Source: Actinernus sp. WN-2022
Taxonomy: Eukaryota > Cnidaria > Anthozoa > Actiniaria > Actinernidae
Assembly (NCBI GenBank): GCA_030867875.1
Contig: JAOWCC010000019.1
Span: forward strand, 110,054,047-110,118,046
DNA: 64,000 nt
Reading direction: 5' to 3'
Part shown: positions 14,301 to 23,300 of the stretch, piece by piece
How positions within the stretch are numbered: the first letter of the stretch is position 1
How the letters are laid out: each line of letters starts with the position of its first letter
Program-made: the position numbers and the translations under genes
The notes under the pieces: model-generated
Told to the model about the DNA's origin: nothing
Seen by the model: only the letters and a program-made list of their open reading frames with translations
Databases searched by the model: none

Positions 14301-17300
14301 TCCCGTCAGTTCCGCCAGGTTACTTGATCAATATACACCCTAACCAACGATTCGATATGAACATATCGAAAAGATCGATCAATAGTATATCGTTCTCGCT
14401 TAGAGATCAAAGTGGTAATTTGATAAAAATGAATAATGAACGAGTGACGTATTACATCCATCTTAGCGAGATTGTATAACCAATATGTATATGCTATTAA
14501 CAAGAGAAAGATATACCAAAAGAAAAGTCATTGGTGGAAACCTCATTGGGAACGTATTCGACAAAGCAAAGAGTACGCTTTCGACAGCTAGCAAAATAAT
14601 AACGAGACCCATTGCTGCTTTAAAAAATAGATTGCTAAAACCCGTTATTACTAAGGCTCTTCCATACGTTAAACAGAAAGCCATTGATGTTGGCACTAAA
14701 GCGATCCTTCAAAAAGTGAAACAAGGCGTTAGAGACGTTTCGTCAAATCCAGAGGTTAGGAAGGTCTTGAATGATAGGTCGCGAGCCATTTTATCGAACC
14801 TCATAGCTGGTAGTGGAATGAAACGATTGTAGTAATTTTTTGTATAATCATATGATATATATGACTGAAGTAATTAGCCAATACTTTCAATTCGATGAAT
14901 CAAACATTATCGATAACTCAACTACGAAATTCGAATATATCGAATACCTTCCAAGAGACTCTAATAACATGAATAAAGATGGCCAAAGGATCATCGAGAC
15001 TAGAGATGAAGACGTATACTTGCTCCCACATAAGGCTATGCTGGAGGTGCGTGGTAAGCTGCAAACGGCAGCTAATGCCGATTATGGTGAGGCAGACATA
15101 ATATCACTTGTGAATAATGCGTGGAGTTTATTTTCAAGTGCTCAATATCAGATCAATAACCAAATAGTAGAAAGCGTGAATGACTATCTACCAGAAGCAA
15201 GCACAATTCTAAATACAGTCATGTTTTCTGATGACTATAGCCGTAGTACTGCTAGTAATATGCTTTGGTTTCGAGATACGTCGACAGGTACACCAACTTT
15301 GAAGTACACGACTGCAATTGCTGCAGTCGATGATGCTGCTAATGCTGCTGCTGTTCGAACAGGAACGCAAGCCCTAGTTGTTGCATACACACAAGACCAA
15401 ACAGCTAATCTAGGTTTCACTGCTCGACAGGCTATCACAACAGGAGCTAAGCAAGTATCTCTGCTTCTACCACTATCGCAAGTCTTTGGGTTTTGCAAGG
15501 ATGTAGATACCGTGTTTCGGAGCGTCAAACATACTCTTATCCTAAACAGAGCAACACCAAACCAGTATATCATGAAAGCTAATGCTGCAGGCGTTGGTAA
15601 ATTCAAGATCACGCATCTTTCACTATGGATGCCTAAAGTCGTTCCTTCACTAGAAATTCAATCATACATTGATGCCAAACTAGTAAGTGGTTACATAAAG
15701 GACCTATATTTCGAGCAGGTACGTGTATACAGAACGATGTTCCAAGCTGTTGAAACTAATCCTACATGGAGGATTACAACACAACCAGGATCGGAGCTAC
15801 CTAGACATGTTTTCATTGCGCTACAGTCTAGTGATCGCCATCCAGCAGCTAATGCACAGGACGTCAATAATATGATCTTCGACAATGGGAATCTAACAAG
15901 AATCAGTGTTAGAATTAATAGTGTACAGCATCCAGAAAGAGAAGTAGAGTGCAACTTCACTCCAGCTAATAGGAACTACAATAGATCGTACATGATGTTC
16001 ATGGATGCCGTGAACAAATACCAAGATACCGATACTGGTAGTCAGCTTAGTGCTGAGGATTGGGCATCATTGTATCCCATCCATCATTTCGACGTTAGCA
16101 AGCATTCAGAGCAGCTGAAAACAAGCATGGCCGATATCGAAGTCCGATTTACCCTAGGTGGGAACTTCAGAAACATAGCTAACAATGCTGATATACCTTA
16201 TTATGTTTATGCCGTAATCCTATCCGATAGGCACTTACAACTACAAGGCTTGTCTGGTAGAATGAATGTAATCGTGTAAATTTTATATAATTATACTACA
16301 TATACGAAATGAGCTATATTAGAACGGGATTGAGTCTAAGCGAATCTCAAAAAGGATCAATTAAGAATGCTTACATCAATAAGAAAACAGTTAGCTTGAG
16401 ATTGAACAACAACCAACTAACAGGAAGCGACTTTCTAGGACTGACTAAAGCGCAACGTAAGAAGGTGGTTGAAGCTAAAAGAGGAATGTCTGGAGTCCAA
16501 CTAAAATTATCGAAAACGCAAGTCTCAAAACAAGGTGGATTTCTAGGTGGATTAGGTAATTTAGTGAAAATGATTGCTCCTATGTTCCTAAAGAAGATAC
16601 TACCCGCATTAGGTTTAGCAGCTGCTACTGGAGCAATATCTGGTTCTGTCTCTAAGGCAGTGCAAGGTAAAGGAATTAAGAGGAGAAAACGAGGTAGACC
16701 AAAAAAGAAGGGCAAAGGCTTGATACTAGGACCAAATTCGCCTTTTAAGGGCATACCATTACTTGGAGCAATTCTCTAATCATATTCAAATTATTGTCTA
16801 ACGATATCATATATAGAATGCCAACGAATTACGTAGAAACGTCATTAAAGCTATCTGAGGCACAGAAACGTAAGATAGCTTCAGCTGTTCAAAACAAGAC
16901 ATCGACTACTATTAGACTATCGTCTAGCGACTATCATGGTAATGATAAAATCAAATTGACTAATCAGCAAATCAATAAAATCAAAAAGGCTAAGTCGAAA
17001 AACGTTGGAGTAGATATTAAACTCAGTAAGACGCAGTTAAGTAAGCAAGGCGGATTCATTGGAGCACTATTAGGCGGCTTAGCAGCAAGCCTGCTTCCCA
17101 ATCTCTTAGGTGGTATCTTCGGTAAGGGAATCGCTCTACCGGGTACTAATCCAAAGTCAAGTGGAAGAGGTATTAATCTTTCAGCCCTACGACCACCACC
17201 ATTTATTGGATCTTGGAATTCTGACGGTACGATCGGTTATGGAGTAAAAAAAAAAAATCTCAAGAAAGAAAACGGCCAAAGGCCTCGTGCTTCCAGGGAC

Positions 17301-20300
17301 AATCCTAAAGCGTCCATATTACGGAACGCGCTAAGACCACTGAGCAACATCGATATCGATAGCATTATGAAAAAAATAAAGATCGCCAACTACATTGGTG
17401 CTTACAGTAAAGATATGCTACCTGATAGGATCAATAATGACGGGTGTGTAGTAATCAATATTCAAGACTATTTTAAAGGCGATGGTACTCACTGGGTTGC
17501 CGTATATAACAATCATGATAATAACTACATCGAACACTTCGATTCATTCGGCCTATTGCCAGCAGAAGAGGTAATAGAGCTTATGGAAACAAGCAACAAA
17601 CAAATAGAGTACAATAGCTCGCAGATTCAAGATATGGATAGCATTATGTGTGGTTATTATTGCATATTCTACATTCTAGAACGCTCAAAGGGTAGAAAAC
17701 CTATCGACATCTTGTTAGACTTTCAGTTCAAACCATCTATGTTCAATGAATTGCTTATACAACACTTCGCTTACGATATTATGTAACGATATTGTATACG
17801 AAATGACTAAGATATATTGTCTAAGACAAAAGAAACAAACTGAGACGAAAGATGAGCATATCGTAAAGACTCAAAATGGAAGGACTCGTCTGGTAGGTGC
17901 ATGTGTAGAATGCGGAAGTCAAAAGTCGAAATTCGTGAAATCTACACAAGGCGGTAGTATGTTGCCAGGAGCACTAGCTATTTCAGCTGGAATACCACTT
18001 CTTGCTGGAGCCGCCGCATTATCAATGGTTCCAGGTAGTGGAAAGCTATTTTCGACACTTGCTAAGGGTGCTACACAGGCAATAGGTAAGAAGATAAGAA
18101 GCAAAGCTGCCGATTTCATCCAAAAAGAAGGTCGAACCATATTGAATCTAGCATCTAAGAAAGTTCGTGGTGGCCAGATACAACATCCAATGAGTATGTA
18201 TACTGACGTAACAGATCCAGCATCCGAATTCTATGATGATCATATGAAAACTATTAAGAAAGGAGGTAAGTTAGACATTCATAAAGCAATATTAAAGGTT
18301 GCACCAAAAAAGGGATTCACGCTACCAGGTCATCATTATACAGGACCTGGGAATCCCTTAGAAAATCAATTGACTTATGATAAGACAGGTCGAATATTAG
18401 AGATTTATGATAAGCCAACTGGCAAAACTGATGCTGTGAGTATGCAACACGATGTCGATTATTCTATCTGTGATGATGACATCAAATGCAAAAATGAAGC
18501 TGATCGAAAAATGGTCAAATCATTAGACGAAATTCCATGGAAGGATCGCCAATGGGGTCATGCCTTAGCAAGGAATGCTATCGCGACTAAAGCAAAGCTT
18601 GGAATGGGTGCTAAGAAGCCAAAAAACGGAAAAAGCCGTCGAGTGAAGAAAACTGGCAAGTAAAACTAGCAGATGAATTGCATAGACCAATAAGACGTAA
18701 ATTTACTCGGCGGCGCGTTATAGCTAATCACATTGATGAAATATGGTGTTCTGATCTCGTTGAGATGCAACAGTTTAGCAAATGGAATAAGGGCTATCGA
18801 TACCTTCTCATGGTTTTAGACGTCTTTAGCAAATACGGCTGGATCGTACCTTTGAAAGACAAGAAAGGTGAAACAGTTATGAAAGCTCTTCAAACGATAT
18901 TCGATGAAGGAAGGACACCACAGTATTTTTGGGTTGATAAGGGTAAGGAGTACTATAATAAGCATGTGAAAGAGCTATTGGACAAGCATAGTATACGAAT
19001 GTATTCAACTGAGAATGAAGAAAAGTCTTCTGTTTGCGAGAGATGGAATAGAACAATCAAAACCAAAATGTGGAAACAATTCACTGTCCAAGGCAATACG
19101 CAGTACTTAGATATGCTGCCTAGAATATTGAAACAGTACAATAGTACGAAACATTCAAGCATCAAAATGACTCCTATTGAAGCATCTAAGAAGAAGAATG
19201 AAGGAATCGTTTACTTTAATCTATATGGCAATATGGAGTCATTACAATCGAAACCAAAATTTAAGGTTAGCAATAAGGTTCGAATAAGTAAGTACAAGCG
19301 TAAAGTGTTTGACAAAGGCTATACTCCGAATTGGACTGAAGAAGTGTTTACAGTTGATAGAATCCAATATACGAACCCTATTACATACAAATTGAAGGAC
19401 TCGAATGGTGAAGAAATACATGGTTCTTTCTACGAACCTGAACTATCGAAAGCGACTCAAGAAATCTTCAGAATCGATAAAGTCATTAGAAGGAACTACA
19501 AGAAAAAACAAGCTCTAGTATCGTGGAAAGGGTATAGCGATGAATTCAATAGTTGGATACCATTTAAGAATCTAGATTCGATATAGATGCATGCTAAATT
19601 AATCAATTAACCACGTTTGAACGCACATATTAAATTGACAATAATTTATATATATAGTTGTTATATACATGAACGATAACAATACCATAGAACCAATCAA
19701 AAGACTAAGAGGTCGACCACGAATGTATGACGACATTGAAAGGAAGCATCGAAAAACTAAGTACATGCTAAGTAAATCATGGTTCTGCTTAACGTGCGAA
19801 ATCTATAAAGACTACACGATGGCTGGTAAATCAAGTCATATTAAGACCAAGAAGCACAAACGCAGCCAAACGCACCGAGTTTCAAAAAAATATTTTTTAT
19901 CTATAGTTAATATATAGAACGATGAACGAATCGAATCTTCAGAAATTGTCCAAATCGAAACTTATCGAATTAATCTTGAAACGAAATACTATAAGACGTC
20001 CAAAAATCGATGAAAATATCCCCTTACCACCAGCTCAATTCAGAGACAATCAACCAGTTCCTACTCCACGAAGAAGCGTTAAGGACATGATCAAACGCTA
20101 TGAGGAAAACATCATCCTACCACCAAATCAATTCAGAGATGACTACAAACCGATCCCAGCTCAGAGGACCATTAAGAATACAACTAAAAGACCGGTTCCT
20201 GCTCCAAGAACTAAGATAATACAACTAGATAGAGCTATGAAAGGTTCGATCAGATCATTCGAAGTCGTCATTAAAAACAATAAAGACCCACTAGTACAAC

Positions 20301-23300
20301 TAACCACAACGAGAAAAGGCATTCAGACTCAATTTGAAAATCTACTGATTGAGACTAAAGGCTATAAATTCGTTGAAACAATAAAGGTCACATTCGAAAA
20401 ACGGTTAGACGAAGACAAAACGACCATTAAAACGGCATATTTCAATAGTAAAGCCTTTACGATTATAAACAAAAATAATATCATGGAAGGACTACAATCA
20501 TCTGAACAACAGATAATAAACAAAATAGCGCAATGGATCTCAGAGGGTTCAGGATGGACTATAGAAACAATCGACAAACATTATATTAACATAGTCAAGT
20601 ATGAGCCTATGAAAGGAAGCAGCTACATACAACTACCATCAGAGCTTAGAAATTCAGCTAAAGGCTTGATCAACATGAAAAATATCGACGACGAATGCTT
20701 CCTTTGGTCACACATAAGACATCTTAATCCACAGGAAAAATATCCTCAGAGGATTAAGAAATGCGATAAAGAATTCGTAAAGAATCTAGACTATTCTGGC
20801 ATCGAATTTCCAGTAGCTACTAAACATTACAATAGAATCGAAAAGCAAAACAACATTAGTATCAGTGTCTTTGGATACGAAAATAAAAAAACATATCCTA
20901 TATTCGTATCAAGAGAAAAGTACGAGGACCACATGGATCTTTTACTAATCACTGAAGGTACTAATAAGCACTACGTGCTAATAAAAGATTTCAATAAATT
21001 CATGTACAATCAAACTAAACATAAGGAGAGAAAGCACTTCTGCAAATATTGCCTACAATGCTTCAAATCTGAAAGAGTGCTGACTGCTCACAAAGAGAAT
21101 TGCATCCAAGTAAATGGTACGCAAGCAATTAAGATGCCAAATAAGGAAAACAACATACTAAAATTCGAAAACTACCAAAAACAACTACCAACACCATTTG
21201 TGATCTATGCCGACTTCGAAGCTATAACTGAGAAGATCGATGGTTGCAAACCTAATGACGATAAGTCATACACTGAAGCCTACCAAAAGCATACAGACTG
21301 TGGTTATGGCTACAAAGTAGTATGCTGCTACGATGATAAATATAGCAAACCAGTGGAGATCTATAGAGGTGAAAAATCTGTCTACAAATTCATGGAAAAA
21401 ATGCTTGAAGAAGTTAAATGGTGCCAAAAGACAATCAAGAAAAATTTCAACAAAGATATGGTAATGACTAAGGCGGATCGAATAGATTTCAAGACTTCCG
21501 ATAAATGTCATATATGCAATGAAGAGTACACTGAAACCGACATAAGAGTTAGAGATCACTGCCACATAACTGGCAAGTATCGAGGTAGTGCGCATCAAGA
21601 TTGTAACCTTAACTTTAAAATAAAAGCTGAAGAAATCAAGATACCAGTCATTTTCCATAACTTACGTGGATACGATAGTCATCTCATCATGCAAGAAATT
21701 GGCGAAGTAGTCAAAAACAATACATACACCAATAAGAAAGGCGAGGAAAAACAGCATCAAATCAACGTAATTCCAAACAATATGGAGAAATACATGGCTT
21801 TCATGCTAGGCAACAATCTGGTCTTCCTCGATAGCTTCCAATTCATGAGTCAATCACTAAGCAATCTAGCAAATAACCTCCCAGAATATTGCTTCAAATA
21901 CACGTCAGAAGAATTTCGCAATGAAAAACTTAAATTAATGAAACGAAAAGGAGTATACCCTTACGACTATATGGATAGCTTTGAGAAATTCAACAAGACA
22001 CAACTACCAATGAAAGAAGAATTCTATAGCATCTTGAATGACGAACACGTTACGGATGACCAATACCGACATGCCCAAAACGTATGGAATACATTCAAAT
22101 TGAAAAACATGGGTGAGTACCACGATCTATATCTCAAAACCGATATCTCGTTGTTGGCAGATGTATTCGAAAACTTTAGAAAAACATGCATGCAATACTA
22201 TAAGCTAGATCCATGCCACTACTTCACTAGCCCTGGTTTAAGCTGGGATGCTATGCTTAAGATGACTAACATCAAACTAGAGCTTATGACTGATATCGAT
22301 ATGTTCCAGTTCATTGAAAAAGGAATGCGTGGAGGCATCTCGTATATCGCAAACAGATATGGAAAAGCAAACAATAAGTACATGAAGAACTACGACAAGA
22401 AGGCACCATCAAAACACATCATGTATCTAGATGCAAACAACTTGTATGGTTGGGCTATGAGCCAATACCTACCAACTAGTGGTTTTTGATGGATGACAGA
22501 AAAGGAAATCAATAAAACCAACCTAGCTAAGTACAATGAAGACAGCAAGAAAGGATTGATCCTAGAGGTCGACATGAAGTACCCAGAAGAAATACACGAC
22601 AATCACAACGACTATCCACTAGCTGCCGAAAAAGTTAAGGTAACTGAAGACATGCTATCGGATTATTGCAAAGAGATCCAGAAGAAATACAACATCTCGA
22701 TTGGACAAGTCCATAAGTTGATTCCAAACCTGAATGACAAAACCAAGTACGTAATCCATTATAGAAATCTTCAACTATACCTCGATCTCGGATTGAAAAT
22801 AAAGAAAGTCCATAGGGTATTAGAATTCAATCAATCTCCATGGTTGAAGCAATACATCGATTTCAATACTCAGAAAAGGACTAATGCAAAAAATTCATTC
22901 GAGAAGGACTTTTTCAAGCTCATGAACAATTCCGTATTTGGGAAGACGATGGAAAATCTGAGAAAGCGAGTAGACGTTAGATTAGTAACCAACGAAAAGA
23001 AGTTACTACAAATGACTTCTAAACCAACCTACGTGTCATCAAAAATATTCAACGAAGATCTAGTAGCAGTACACAAAATCAAAGAAACGCTTACACTCAA
23101 CAGACCTGCATACGTAGGTATGTGCATCCTCGACATTTCTAAGACACTAATGTATGATTTCCATTACAACTACATCAAAAAGAAGTATAGCCAAGCTAAG
23201 TTGTTGTTCACAGACACCGACAGCCTAATGTATGAAATCGAAACTGAAAACGCTTATCAAGATTTTTGGTACGATAAAGATAAATTCGATAACAGTGATT

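Noticed and set aside
14840..14851. Upstream TTG start for the major capsid gene
   Set aside because: Eukaryotic translation favours ATG; 14861 (or 14852) follows the start-proximal TATA word. Likewise 16794 was rejected in favour of 16818 and 17746 in favour of 17803.
17246..17257. 12-A run as a proven programmed slippage site
   Set aside because: The frame is open through it and no out-of-frame gene requires slippage; kept only as a question about the fusion.
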